A stretch of 64,000 nucleotides of DNA from Absidia repens (GCA_002105175.1 MCGE01000002.1:2294001-2358000), one strand, 5' to 3'; numbered from the stretch's first letter, positions 36,094-48,449 are shown. Notes: generated by a model from the sequence alone, not told the origin. Made by a program: numbers and translations.

Positions 36094-37234
36094 ATGCGTT
36101 TTACCCTCGCTTATGTCTCCACTGCCCTCCTGGCTTCTGTGGCCATGGCTGCTCCTTCTCCTCAACGCAACACTGAAGGTGAAGTGAACGTCTCTGCTCG
36201 TTCTACCGCCACTCCTTTGGATTATGATCTTAAATTCCAAACATTCAACTGGGCTACCAAGGAAGGTAAGACCAGCGTTGATCGATCATTCAGCTTGGAC
36301 TTAACCGAACCTGCCTCCCTCCAAATTACCGACTACAAATTGGGTAATAATAAAAAAGGCCCAGCGGGAATTAAATTCCCGATGCATGAATATGTTTCAT
36401 CAAACTAATTTTTTTTTTTTTTTTGCGAAAGGTGGTGATATGTATGAAATTTCCGATAATGGAAAAATCATCGGTATGACCAGCAACTCCAATAGCACCA
36501 CCAATGCCTTTGCTGAAACTCCTGAAGATGCTGTTGCCGATAAGCGCTTCAGCCGCGGTGAGTTCAACCTTGCCAAGGGTCACCACGATATCACCATCAA
36601 CGTACACCAATCTCCCTATGGTGTCGGTTCCGGTGCTGTACGTGTCGTCAAAAAATTGCAAGCCTTGTATGGCAAGGACCATGATGATGATGACGATGAT
36701 GATGAAGACTGGGAAAAGCATGATGATGACGACGATGATTATGATGATGATGATGATGATGATGACTGGGAAAAGGATGACCATGACGATGACTGGGAAA
36801 AGGATGACCATGAAGATGGATGGAAGAAACATGGTAACAAGCACAAGGGTAGCAAGAAGCACGGTAAAAAGAAGGTCGTCTATGTCTACCACACCCTCCC
36901 CTGTACTTGTGACAAGCCCATCACCGATCCCGTCCCCCTTGTTGACCCCGAAGAAAAGGGTGGCCGCGAACTCCGACCTATTGACCCCACTACTTCTTAC
37001 TCCCGCAAGGAAACCCTGATGGAAGTGATCATCGACTTCTTCAGTGATTACCACTCTCACAGACGTAACATCAAGAGCAAGCACAGATCTGTCTTTGACA
37101 ACGTTGTCAGTGTGATGACCTCCGGACATGATGACCTCAGAACCGCTATCCACTCCGATATCCGTGATCTTCTCAGTGACAAGATGTCCCATATCAACGC
37201 CAAGCTCCCCGTTCTCCGTATGGCCAGAGCTTAA
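36094..37234 (+). CDS. Secreted Asp-rich protein, unidentified
   Basis: Exons 36094-36343 and 36432-37234 give 350 residues. A signal peptide (MRFTLAYVSTALLASVAMAA, cleavage after AMA) is followed by a beta-rich domain of about 130 residues (LKFQTFNWATKEGKTSVD, LGGDMYEISDNGKIIGM, ITINVHQSPYGVGSGAVRVV). Then come about 60 residues of Asp runs punctuated by WEK motifs, a Lys/His block (KKHGNKHKGSKKHGKKK), a YHTLPCTCDKP segment and a helical C-terminus with two acidic-basic halves. Dense acid next to dense base suggests metal or polyelectrolyte binding at the wall or outside the cell. That is inference; I recognise no family. A CT-rich leader and TATA-like box suggest high expression. The intron contains a 17-nt inverted repeat (36367-36383). 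Confidence 0.85.
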
Positions 37235-37599
37235 GTAAATCTTTAGTAGACTCTGCTATTATATTACCCAATCTCCCCTTTAAATCATAATTTCGTTAGC
37301 TTTGCAAGTTGAACATATATAATACAATTAAATAAAAAAATTGCTTTCTTTTAAAAAATAATTTTCCATTTTCAAATTTGAATCCCGCTGGGATTTTCTT
37401 AAGCGTCGCCCCCCCCCTCCTCCTTTTTTTCTCTCTCTCTTTCTTTCTATTTTTTTTTTTTCCTTCATCATTCAACTTCTATGGCGTTGTGATGGACTTT
37501 GATTAGTGTCAGGTCTAGTTTATAAGGGGTTTTAGCTCAGGGATTACAAGCTTCATGGGGACCCCTTTCATTTTGGATTCAGAATTTAGGAACACCTTT

Positions 37600-38420
37600 A
37601 GTTTGCATTTTTAGAGTCTCCATTAGCTTAGTTTAGTCTTAGTTTGTACAAAGATTTGTTTCTACGCCTCAATAAATATATATTGTACTTTTGACCATTA
37701 GCATTTCTCTCCCGTTTCTTTTCCCACATGTGTTTGATATTTTGATTTCTTCCTACATCCACCTTTTTAGGTTATTGTTGACCATTCCAGTTCATGGTTA
37801 TGCTTCAACGAAACACGCCTTCTCATTATTATCAATTTAGTTTTGTGTTAGTTATCATAGTTTATGACTGCATCTAAATGGTATACCTCTTGTCTTTTTT
37901 ACCACACTAGTGTCTCCCACGCTTGGTTAGTATTAAATTTTTAGATTAGCTGATCATTTCAATTTATGGCTATACTTCAATAAAAGTCTTCTTCAGGTTT
38001 TTTATTAACTTAGCTTGGTGTTGATTATCATAGTTTATGCCTATATCTGAACTAAATATATCTTGTTGTTTGTACCAATAGTCTTTCATTTGTTTAGTTT
38101 GTCTTATTCTTTAATTCCTTTTTTACACTCCCCTCTTCTTGTTAAACCATTGCTGTTCATTCCAGGTTATGTTTATGATTCGATAAAAACTACATTCTGC
38201 TTTTTTATTGGCTTGGCTTATTGCTAGTTGTTATAGTTTATGGTATGATGTCTGCATCTGAATAATATAGATCCTGTCTTTTATACCATTAGTCTGTTAT
38301 ACGTTTGGTTTGTCTTATCCTTTGACACTTTTTTACATTCCCGTTTCTTTTTTTTCTTTTTTTTTTGATCGTTGGTGACCATCCAAGGTTATGTTTATAC
38401 TTCAATGAATTTTTTTTTCT
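37600..38420. repeat. Imperfect long tandem repeats, about four units
   Basis: Unit spacing is about 175-220 bp. Each unit has a version of CCATTCCAGTTCATGGTTAT then GCTTCAACGAA (near 37780, 37955, 38158, 38380), a run TTAGCTTGGTGTTGATTATC, ATAGTTTATG, TGCATCTGAATAATATA, CTTGTC.TTT.TACCA and TTTGGTTTGTCTTAT. Similar sequence follows repeat copies 3 (40228-40470) and 4 (52560-52750), so this may be a relic of the same element family. No ORF. Confidence 0.65.
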
Positions 38421-38914
38421 TTTTTAACCATTATCAATAATACCTCTACCATATCCATCTGACACTGAGCCATGCTCTCGTTATATATATATAATACAGT
38501 TTGATATGAGCTAACAATTGGTTTAAAATTTCCAAGAAGGCTAATCATGAACATCCAATCGACAATTGTATCAGTACCAGTTGGAGGAGAGTCTTTGGAC
38601 AGTCAACATCGCACCGTCAGCCGGTGTCTTTCCAAAGTGAACTCGGTAATCACCAACATCCTTTCTGAAAAAATGCCCTATCGTCAGTGACATCCAAAAA
38701 AAAAAAAAATAAGATCAGCTGTGAAACTACTGGTGCTGCCATTGCAGCTCATTCTACTAAACAGGAAAGCAGTAATACGCATTATAGGTCTGTATATATA
38801 ATACAGTGTATCCTCAGTAAAATATAGTCTGATAAATCGATATAGTGCAGATCAACGAGGACGTAGAGAGAACCTTAGTTCTTCCATTGGCTTAAAATTG
38901 CTCTAGCAATCGTC

Positions 38915-40055
38915 AGGAAAAGGGAGGTTGTTGAAGTGCGGTATTAGATAAAATAAGACTATACCGACACTATTCTGCATCTTAGTAGTCGATCCCTTGG
39001 GACCCGCTGGCTCTAGTTTGGCTTTTTTTTTTTTTTTATTATATCACACACACACAAAGTTAAATAAATATTAACCACATGGATGCATACATTATGTCCA
39101 GTCTAAAAGAGGCCATGCTAACGGCACGCTCTAGATCGGCTAATTAAATTATAGAGCGGGAATATAGCCGCCTTCATATTAAAATAGCATAGGACTGGCA
39201 ACCTGTCACTACACCTCACTTATATAATTGGTCGATTAGGAATATGTCCACATCTGATAGTAAATGGTCTAAAATGGCTAACCGATTTCTGGGATGGGAA
39301 GGGGAGAATCCATAGTAAGTAAATGAGAAAGTGTTTGGTAGGACACTCACAAAACAATTACAATAGCGGCATTTATTTACTATGCAGCACTTCAAATAAT
39401 GGTTTATAAAAAGATTTATTTTATTGAAGCATGTGAATAGATACTAAATCTAAAGACGAGGGGTTCATTGTAACAAGAATTCAATGGAAAGTTGTATTAC
39501 AAGAAGAATGAGAGAGACTTGTGTGAGGTCTGAAGAAAGAACTGTTGTCAAAAGGAGATAATATAATGAATTGCACAGTAAAATGTGTATGGAAGACTAA
39601 TGAGATCTCTTTTATTGCGGAACTATGACGATCAATACCGATCAAAATGGATTGATGGGAGTAAAAAAGGTATCTCGCGCAAAAAAACAGGAAAAGAGAC
39701 TAATGGGATATTATTCCTTAAAGGATATAAAAGAGACATATTTTATTCATATATAGATGCTAACTATGATAAACTAAGATGAAACTATACTAATGGAGGC
39801 TCTAAAAAGCAAACTAATGACTGTTCTAAATCCTGAATCTGAAGTGAAAGGGGTTCTCCATGCATCTTGTAATCCCTGAGCTGAAAATGCTTCTAAACTA
39901 GTCCTGATACTACTCTAAGTTCGATATAGAAATATAGAAGCTGAATGTTGAAGAAAAAAAAAATAAAGAGAAAAAAAATAATCGGAAAGAAAGAGAGCTG
40001 AAAAAAAAAAGGCGGGAGAGAAAATAAATATTTCACGTGGGCGGCATTTGAAAGT
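38915..40055. repeat. Dispersed non-coding repeat, copy 3 of 4
   Basis: Contains the left part shared with copy 4 (GAAGTGCGGTATTAGAT, then AGAGGCCATGCTAACGGCAC), GGTAGGACACTCACAAAACA from 39337, TTTATTTTATTGAAGCAT near 39417, CTCCATGCATCTTGTAATCC near 39856 and TATTTCACGTGGGCGGCATT ending at about 40048. Block 1 to CACGTG spacing is about 697 bp. No coding capacity. Confidence 0.75.
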
Positions 40056-41406
40056 CACTTATGAGCTTTTTTTTTTAGTCTTTTTTTTTTTTTTGGTCCA
40101 ATACAAAACAAGCTGAATATATTTTTTCACGGCAAAAATCACCATTCAAGATCAGCAACATGAAATATTTTTTTCCCATAAACGCTATTAAAGTCAACAA
40201 GGAATAAATCGATCGGGTTAGTTTACCCCATTCACTTTAAATTAGCTTGTCACTTACCGTTCATTGTTCACCCTATTTTTTTCTTGGAATAATTCACCTT
40301 AACATTATGTTTATTCTAAAGCAAGACACCCTCACCCGTAGACACATCCTAATCTCCTCAACTTTGGATAGGTGACATATTATCATCATTAGACCCAGTT
40401 TAGTTTGACTGTTCTAGTATATAGTTACTGTATTCATCTAAATAAAATATGTCTACTCTTTTGCTTCTATGATACATCGTCTCTCATATATTTAGATTGT
40501 CCTTCCGAACTGGTGTATCCGTTCTGTAGAGCTTTGTACGTGTAGATGAAAAAAGAAAGGCGGAATGCAAGTGTGCAAAGGTAAGGATTAGATATATCGA
40601 TCAACCGTTGTGCTTAGCGCTCCATCTACTGTACATATGTATGATACGTACTAGGTTTAATCTAAATGTGGACTGACAGGAACTCCTTGCAATTCCTCGA
40701 TTCTCATTCAAGACAGATCAACCTGAAATGTTTATACGTGTATGATAAGGTGTTCATATTCAGGCCCTTCCTTTTTTGGAAATTACCCCTGTCTAGGATC
40801 CAAGGTTCACTTTTCCTCGCACAACAGATGAACATTCCAAACGTCAAATTCCTGACAACAAAGTGGTGACATTTCAGGCCAAATCCTCCAAGATAAAAAA
40901 AAACGTGTCTGGAAATTTTATCCCCTAGTTCGTCAATTATATTCCCATCCACTGTCCCGTGTCGATTGCCAGCAATTGTAGCTCTGATATAGAAGCTTCT
41001 TTGCCAGTGATAACCTTTGACAGGACAGCCTACACTTTCAACGCTGTTACTCAAATTGATCCCATTAACAACCACCTTTTATTAACCGCCACCAGAACGC
41101 ACAATATATAACATCACTAACCACACCAAGACCCAATTGCAGGATTTAAGCTAAGCTTATGGCATGCAATACGATCACCCAGTATTATCCCATATAAAAA
41201 TAAAACTACATAAACCTTTTCATATGGTTATGTATGCACAATCTTCCCACGCTATACATAAAGATGCTGCTCTTCCGTACACACCCATATTATCCGTCCC
41301 ATCATTCAATCGAATCAGAAAAAAAAAAAAAGTAAAGAAGATCAAACAAATAGTGAGAAACAATAATGCTTTTTTATTTATTTCAAAACAACAAGAGAGG
41401 GAATGT
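40056..41406. other. Intergenic, right flank of repeat copy 3
   Basis: The part at 40228-40470 resembles 52560-52750 and the tandem array at 37.6 kb (CCCCATTCACTTTAAATTAG then CTTGTCACTTAC). The remainder down to the RPL12 stop at 41407 has no recognised gene. Confidence 0.45.
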
Positions 41407-42289
41407 TTATTTTTCCTAATAAAATAAAGTAGAACGATCAATAATCCCGTTCAAAACAATCAAAAAATAATAATCTTTTGCATTGAACTACTTACAGGTA
41501 CTTCAACTTCACCAGCATCGATCTTCTTGCACAAATCATTGGGAGCTTGGCCATCAACAGTGCAACCTATTAGGAAAAAAGAAAATGATTAGTTTTTTTT
41601 AGTCAAGGAACGAAAAAGAACTTGATGTCAAATAAAATGTAGGAGGGGAGGATGGTTCTACTTACCAACAGATTGAGCAGTACCAAGGATTTCCTTGACA
41701 GTACCGGAGAGTTCACGGGCAAAGGACTTGTAGCGCATGGTACGGGCGATTTCAATGACATCATCCAAGGAGATGTTACCACTGTGCTTGATGTTCTTTT
41801 CCTTCTTGCGGTCTCTTGGGGGTTCCTTCAAGGCCTTGATGACCAAAGAGGAGGCGGAGGGCACAACAGACACTTGAGCTTGACGGTTTTGGATGGTCAA
41901 TTGCACAGTGACACGGAGACCCTTCCATTCCTTGGTGTTCTTGGCAATATCTTCACCCACCTTCTTGGGGGAAAGACCAAGAGGACCGATCTTGGGGGCT
42001 ACATATATCAAAAAAAAAGATGAGTTTAGTTCCGACCCGTTGTATATGTATTGTATGGGTGTATGATATAGATCGTATCGAGTTGTTGTAAAGAAAATAA
42101 AAATAAAAAGAAAGACGTACCGAGAGCACTGGAAGCACCAACTTCACCACCTGTAAAGCACAAAAACAACGGGAAAAAAAAGTTACGTCATGAACACAAT
42201 GCACTGTGATACTTGCTCTTATGTGATGTCTTACCAGTAGCACGAAGGTAAATGATCTTCACCTCACTAGGATCGAATTTGGGAGGCAT
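41407..42289 (-). CDS. RPL12: 60S ribosomal protein L12 (uL11)
   Basis: Exons 42235-42289, 42121-42150, 41666-41998, 41496-41566 and 41407-41415 give exactly 165 residues, the canonical eukaryotic L12 length. It starts [20 protein letters not shown] and contains [78 protein letters not shown] and the end GEVEVPEK. L12 forms the stalk base of the large subunit, where translation factors bind. The last exon is 9 bp (GAA-AAA-TAA) reached from a GTAAGT donor; reading through instead gives a non-conserved tail. A TTCCCTAG just before the ATG may be the acceptor of a 5' UTR intron, common in ribosomal genes. Confidence 0.96.
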
Positions 42290-43010
42290 ACTAGGGAATA
42301 ATAGAAAAATAGGTCGTTAGTATATTCATGAATCGGCAGGCAATCGAGTGAAGGAAAGGATATGTGGTAGTGTGAAATGGGTGATGCAAAAGTTAAATGA
42401 TAAAAGAGGATGGGATTAAAGAATAAATGAAATGATAACAGAAATGGGTGTATAAATGAATGAATGAATGAATGGATGGATGGATGGATGGATGGATGAA
42501 TGGATGGGGTTTATAGGTAGTGCATTACCTTGAATATAAGAAGAGAGGGCAGATCTATTTTTTCCAAGGATGGCCACAGTTTATTGAAATTTTTATTTGG
42601 AGCGGCGTTTGAACGGTATCAAAAGGGGTCATTTTACAGTTTGGGGGGATGAAGGTAAAAGCGTATTTGGGGCAGGGTGTTGAGTTAATGTCAGAAAATT
42701 CAACTCACGTCCATAAATCATAACTGGCATTTTAACCCATTTCTAATATCAAGCAAGTCAATTATATTATCTAATAATATGAGTATAAATCTTTTTGTTT
42801 ATTTCGGTACTGAAAAAGTTGTAAATGTATTGTAAATTAATGATAATGAATGATATAAAAATAAAAAACGAAACTAAACTATGAATATGAATGTTACAAT
42901 TATGCATAAATATGTGATGATGAAGAGGAAGGGGAAGGGATAGATTCCATCGAGGACAACTAGTCAGAGAAAGAGAAAGAGAGAGACCAAGTAAATACTG
43001 AACAATCTAA
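42290..43010. other. Intergenic, RPL12 promoter and NUFIP1 3' flank
   Basis: Contains the GAAT/GGAT microsatellite (separate entry) and GAGCGGCGTTTGAACGG at 42600-42616, about 310 bp upstream of RPL12 and similar to the 14-mer at 27131 and 53065. Confidence 0.4.
42453..42507. repeat. Tetranucleotide microsatellite
   Basis: Consecutive GAAT units turn into GGAT units, then one GAAT and GGAT again, within the upstream region of RPL12. Confidence 0.9.
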
Positions 43011-44721
43011 TCATGTTGAATCTGCATGGTCAAGTCCAAAAAAGTTGTTTTCCTTGATATACCGTAAGCATTGAAGAATAGCATTTTGTTCTTGTCGGAT
43101 TTCTTTGGTCAGCAACTATATTTCAGTATATACACATATATGAAGAAGAAGAATGATTCAATAATTTGAGTATACACATAAAGATAAGGATTCTTTTCCT
43201 ACCATTTTTAAAAGATGAGGTCGTTTCCTGAATTCTTCTGAGGGCAATTCGCGTTGTTTTCCTTTTGCTTGATTATTCTATACACACACATAAAAAAAAA
43301 GATGGTCAGCTTCAGAATCAATTTCATATGTCATATCTTCGGTCCCCCGCCTTTTCCCCTACTTACCCGATTCGCTGGTTTTTCATGAGAAAAAAGGCAA
43401 GCATCCCCTCGTCGGCATTTGCCTCGTATATTGTATTTGCATAGTTTCCGAGGTCGTCCAGTGGCTGTCGGTATGGGAACTTTCCCCATGCTGGTTGGAT
43501 CTTTGGACGATATCGCATCTGTTTGTAAATCTATTGTGTTGTCTTCGTCATCTTCGTTGTTGTTGTCGGTGTCTTTCTTTTTGGCGTTGCATTCATCATC
43601 ATCAAAGTCTTCGTTTGCACTGAGATAATCCTGATCTGAATCCGACGCATAGTTGACCAAAGAGTTGGAAGGAAGTTCTGTTCGGGCCTTTTTGGCTTTC
43701 TTGTCGTTCTGTTTAACTGTGTGTTGTTCTTTTTCTTTTCGTTTGTTGTTCTTGCCTTGGTTCTTTGGCAGTTCCCCTCGAGCTTCACGTTCCTTCTCCA
43801 GTTGTTTCTATACAATTAAAACCAATAAACCAATTGTTCAAAAACATTTAGTCTCTAAATCAACCCTTAACCCAAACTACCCTATTTACCTTTCGTTCCA
43901 CATTGATGCGACTTGGCCAGTTCTTTTTTCGTTCTTCAATCCATTTTGCAATTGCTTCAGGTGTGTCCAATCGAGGTGCATTGGACGGGATCACTCCATC
44001 GGGGACATTTTTCCTAACAAAATAGAATAGTGAGAACGTGTCATTTTTGAATCAAGTGAGTCAGTTGGACCTACTTTGACTTTTTCGCTGCGCCGTGGGT
44101 AGTCTCCATATGATCTTGTAATAGTTGTCGTACGCCAGTAAAGTTTGGACATTGAGTACAGCTAACATGCTCTTTTTGATGTTGGACTAAGGCCTTCTTG
44201 GTTTTGTAATATCGAAGACAACACGATCCGCCACTATGACAACATAAAAAATCAGTTGAGTGCACTGATTTAACCCCCCCCCCATATTTCTAGTATACAA
44301 TCATTGATTACCTTTCTTCTTCAAGCGCAGGCAATTTCTTGTTAACCGTTGATTCAGCGTACATGTCGTCGTAAGGAACCACACCTCGTTGATCAGAATA
44401 CATAGGGTTGTCTGGTGCAAATGGTGGTGGAACCTGGTAGATCTGCTGTTGATATCCTGCTGTTACTGACTGGGTAGCTAATGACGGATTGAGAAAAGAC
44501 GACAGAGAAGCAGCTGCAAGAGCACCTAAAGCCTGCCGTTGCTGTGTTTGTTGTTGTAGCGAGCTGAGCATGTTGGTATATTGATTTTGGTCATAGAGAT
44601 AGGGAGCCGTTGGTGGTTGCGGCTGTTGTTGGGATCCTGCTTGGTTTGGTGGTCCTGATTGATCTTGGGTATAACGATACTGTTGGTATCGGTTATTTCC
44701 TTGTTGATCCCAGAAATTCAT
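43011..44721 (-). CDS. NUFIP1-family snoRNP assembly protein
   Basis: Six exons (44312-44721, 44075-44233, 43890-44013, 43367-43807, 43203-43277, 43011-43115) give 437 residues. In order: a Gln/Tyr-rich N-terminus (about 130 residues), a C2H2-like finger CTQCPNFTGVRQLLQDHMET, the NUFIP1 domain EAIAKWIEERKKNWPSRINV followed by a basic coiled coil, an acidic segment with Asp/Asn runs, and a CCCH zinc finger CKYNIRGKCRRGDACLFSHE. NUFIP1 (Rsa1 in yeast) is the scaffold that loads 15.5K/Snu13 onto box C/D snoRNAs with the R2TP chaperone. The fusion of NUFIP1 motif with a CCCH finger is known in fungi and animals. Confidence 0.9.
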
Positions 44722-46285
44722 GGTTTTGTCCAAAAAAATAAGGAAAAAGTGAGGATGAGACAAGGTAAAGAAAAAACAAATGGGGAAGGTAAACAAAAAA
44801 ATTTGCTTGGTTCTCAATTCAAATCCCGCATATGGTGGTTGCGGTGAAAAGACATGGAGCCAGTATCTTGATCACTATTCGCGTATCATTTCATTTACTA
44901 TAAAATAATTCGCAAAATTTTCCTTGTTGGAAATATTAAAATTGTTCATTTTGTCTTGACTATAGTATGTGGATCCTCATTATATCGTATCAGTCAGTGG
45001 TCTTCGAGATTTATTATTTTAAATGCCGCTCCAAAAACTACTTTTAGGATCGACGAAATAGAATGTGTCGCCCAACTAGTATGTGCATGCTTCTGCTTGC
45101 TTTTTCTTTTTTCTCTATTAAAAATTATCTGTATTCTATATATGCAGAAATTCTAAATCCTAGCATTACATTATGTATAAATTGTCGATCTTAGAAAAAA
45201 AAAAGATACTTAACTTTATGCGTGTAACAAGCTCGAGCAGGCAACATACATGCAAGATCGATCCCTTTTGTATACGGTTGATGGCATTAAAAATAGCCAA
45301 GTTCATCTTTTAGTCGCAAATGAAAATGTGGAAATCGTATGACAAATTTAGACCGTTTAACATTCCTCCTTTCTTCTCACCGTTTCCCTTATTTTTGAAC
45401 CAGGCATAATTCTGAAAAAGTATACATCGTTCGTACTGTACATGTACAGTACATAAATAAGGAATGACATCATTTAGGATCTTTTTTATTATTATTCAAC
45501 GGGGGCAGGGAGGGGGGACTAGAAAGAGAATCGGATCCAGGAACGGGTAGAAGGGAGCAAAAATGAGCGCTGTTTCAATGTCCAGTTAAGGGTGTTTGTT
45601 TTTTTTGACAGGTCTGGACACAACAGTAAAATCAAATCACATTTCACTTATTTTTATGTAGTGAATGCGTTGAATGGTCTGATGATTTTTTTTTATAATT
45701 TTAGTTCTTTACATACATCATATTTTACAGAAAGAGAAGATACCGTGCATCAGCACACATGTATGTCTCGTTATAACCTGGTGACGATCCAAAGCGCTGA
45801 TTATCTTCATTAGCATACTTTAAATGGTTCAGGAAACCCCACCAAGAAATAATGCACAATAATTTTATTAAAGAATATCTATATATGATACTTCATTACT
45901 TTTTACTGTATCTTCGTCTATTTATTAATAATGAGAAAATGACTTTATGGTCCTGGCGATGTTTGATCCAGAGAATGGGGAAGAAGTGTTTTCTTAAAGA
46001 AGAGCATGCCACAAAACAAGGAAAAAAAAGACATGGCAACTCTAAATGAGGCAAGTTAGGGCACCAATCCAAAGTTGTCCCACTATGCATTGAGTTTCAA
46101 CCGTCTTTTTTGTGTAGGTGAGAGGATTGATAATCCCGCGTGTCTCGCCATTCAATTGTCAATTTTTTTTTTTTTGTCCCTACATATATTTTTATTTTTC
46201 TCATTTTTTTATAAACCTTTTTCTTCCCTATTCTTTTTTCTCATTCACCCTATCTATTTGTATTTAAACTTTATTCAAATATACC
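44722..46285. other. Divergent intergenic region, NUFIP1 / arrestin
   Basis: 1.56 kb. ATTCAAATCCCGCATATGG near 44816-44834 reads ATGCGGGATTTGAAT toward NUFIP1, about 100 bp before its ATG. A 20-bp perfect palindrome lies at 45433-45452. ATAATCCCGCGTGTCTCGCC near 46130 precedes the arrestin gene by about 150 bp. No gene supported within. Confidence 0.45.
45433..45452. promoter_or_regulatory. Perfect 20-bp palindrome
   Basis: GTACTGTACATGTACAGTAC reads the same on both strands. It lies in open intergenic DNA, about 710 bp from the NUFIP1 start and 830 bp from the arrestin start. A dimeric regulator site is possible; no known factor is claimed. Confidence 0.5.
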
Positions 46286-47760
46286 ATGCTTACCATTCGT
46301 TTGGAAAATGATTCCCTCTACTTGCATGGTACACCAGAAGAATCAGCTGGAACGGAAATTCGAGGCTGTTTAGAACTACGCTTCGAAGAAGATACAAGAA
46401 TCAAGTCAATCACATTGCAATTCACGGGTCAATTGAAACTGAACTGGGAAGAGGGTAAGTAGCGGTTATAGCGACTCTTTATATATATTGCCAAGGTAAC
46501 TCATTCTTTGACACTTGTGTGAATTAATTAGAAACCTCGAAAGGCTCTCGTCGGCGTCAGTGCAAAGTCCAAAAGACCATCTACCAACATGATTGGACGT
46601 TCCTCCCTGAAAGAAATTGGCCTCGTATTTTGAAATCAAACACAACCTATCTATACCCTTTTGATCTGGTCCTTCCTGGTCATATGGCGGAATCGATTAG
46701 TAATTCGTCTGGAGGTGGCTATGGTTCATTGATATATGGTTTCAAAGCAACGGCCGCCCGTCCATTTGTCAGAAAAAATTTGGTGGTACAGCGCGCAGTT
46801 CATGTGATTCGTCAACCATTGTTAGGCGACCGATTATTTGGAATGGATCCCATGATGGATATTATCAATGACAACATCAATAGTATGGTGATCCGTCGAA
46901 CACACAAAGACATGGTGGATTATCGAATTCGATTGGACAAAGCAATATATCAGCGTGGTGAACCTATTCGGATCCATTTGACCTTCAAACCTTTGGTGCG
47001 AGGCCTTCGTGTCAGACGTGTCAGCTGCTTTCTCAAGGAATACACAACGTTGGCGTATCCCATTGTCGATGATGAAGCTAGAAACAATGATATTTCCTCG
47101 GTTTCCAATGATATCACTGGCGCACCCCCAGCATCAGCATCAGCATCTTTGCAACACAGTCAACAAAGTCGCATCATATCGATGGCTCGGAATGATCATT
47201 TCCCATGCTATGGCTATGAATGGAAACAAACAGAAACTTTGATTATCCCTCGATGTGCTCAGACCGTCCAATATGATAGTTACCATCCCTTAATTCGGAT
47301 CCAACACAAAATTCGATTTACAGTTTGTTTTGTCCAACCTCATGGCCAAGTATCTGAACTGCGTATGACAATGCCGATTAACCTCTTGCAACCTTCCTTC
47401 GCCACACCAACTACTCACGACACAGCCACCATTACTATGAATGAAAATACCGACACCTTGACTTCTATGGATGGTTTACCAAGGTATGAAGACGCTTGTT
47501 TGTTGGCCCCGTATAATCCTCAGCAACAATTATGGTCGACTCGCCTTACAACTTCATCCACATCCTCTCTACCCTCCCTTGTCTCTCCATCTTATGACGA
47601 TGAAGAAAGCGGCTGGCATCATCAACAAGTCACCACACCCGAAGATCAACTAATTCCTGGTAATGGCCTTCCACAGCCCTCATCCTGCGATTATTTTTCT
47701 TTCCAACCCTCAAATCCCCCTACTTATATACAACATGCTTCAGCTAGTCCCCCTGCTTGA
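46286..47760 (+). CDS. Alpha-arrestin (ART family) with PPxY motif
   Basis: Exons 46286-46454 and 46532-47760 give 465 residues. The N-terminal arrestin sheet is visible in MLTIRLENDSLYLHGTPEES, GCLELRFEEDTRIKSITLQF and QKTIYQHDWTFLPERNWPRI, then YPFDLVLPGHMAESI. The C-terminal arrestin half has YRIRLDKAIYQRGEPIRIHL, RRVSCFLKEYTTLAYP and LIRIQHKIRFTVCFV. After it comes a disordered Ser/Pro/Gln tail with GLPRYEDACLLAPY and PPTY near the C-terminus. PPxY motifs bind WW domains of Rsp5/Nedd4 ubiquitin ligases, so this protein probably steers plasma-membrane transporters to endocytosis, as yeast Art proteins do. Cargo is unknown. Confidence 0.9.
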
Positions 47761-48449
47761 TCTCACCCTCTCCTCCCCTCATCCCATTGTTAATATAGAA
47801 ACCATCTTTTGCATAGTATCCCTGCTCCTATTCTTTTTCCTATCAACACTTGTATTTTATTATTATGATATCTATCTCCTATTTATTAGTACTCACTACA
47901 TTATACTTTTTTATATACAAATACAAATAAAAACCTCTTTCTAACCAAACTCGAAGAAAAAAGTGATCTAATTGTAGTATTAAGTTTACAATAAACATAT
48001 GATACAAAGAACATTATTTTTCATTTTCATTATTCATTCATATCTAAAATACAAATAAAACCATCTTTTTGTTGTACCCCAAATTTTTTTTAAAAAAAAC
48101 CACACACACACAGTACCATTCATTATATAGTATGTACATAAAGACATTGTCATTGAATTCTATAATTCATGAAATTATATGATAAATAAAAAAGCACTTC
48201 GTCGTACCAAATAGTTAAGAGCACCTATATCAACAATCAATAAACAAGGTACATGTAAAGGCGAATATTAATGATTTTTATTGATTCCATCTAAATATAA
48301 CAGAAACTAAACTAAATAAATTAAAAAGGTACTAAGGGGATTGTATTCGATACAGAATATACAAACAAAAAATGACAATAGGGATGGAACTAAGGGCGAG
48401 GGATGGGTGGGGATAGGTGAATGAGGGAGCGGATGAGGAGGAAATAAAA
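47761..48449. other. Intergenic, convergent 3' regions
   Basis: AT-rich sequence between the arrestin and ERG4 stop codons, with several AATAAA-like signals and a short CA repeat at about 48101-48112. No gene. Confidence 0.4.

Noticed and set aside
36371..37192. Long minus-strand ORF (273 codons) opposite the Asp-rich gene
   Set aside because: It is the antisense of Asp/GAT-GAC-rich coding sequence, which reads as Ile/Val runs. No family or splice evidence.
41416..41495. RPL12 C-terminal tail by read-through ([11 protein letters not shown])
   Set aside because: Splicing to a 9-bp exon restores the conserved EVEVPEK ending and the canonical 165-residue length.
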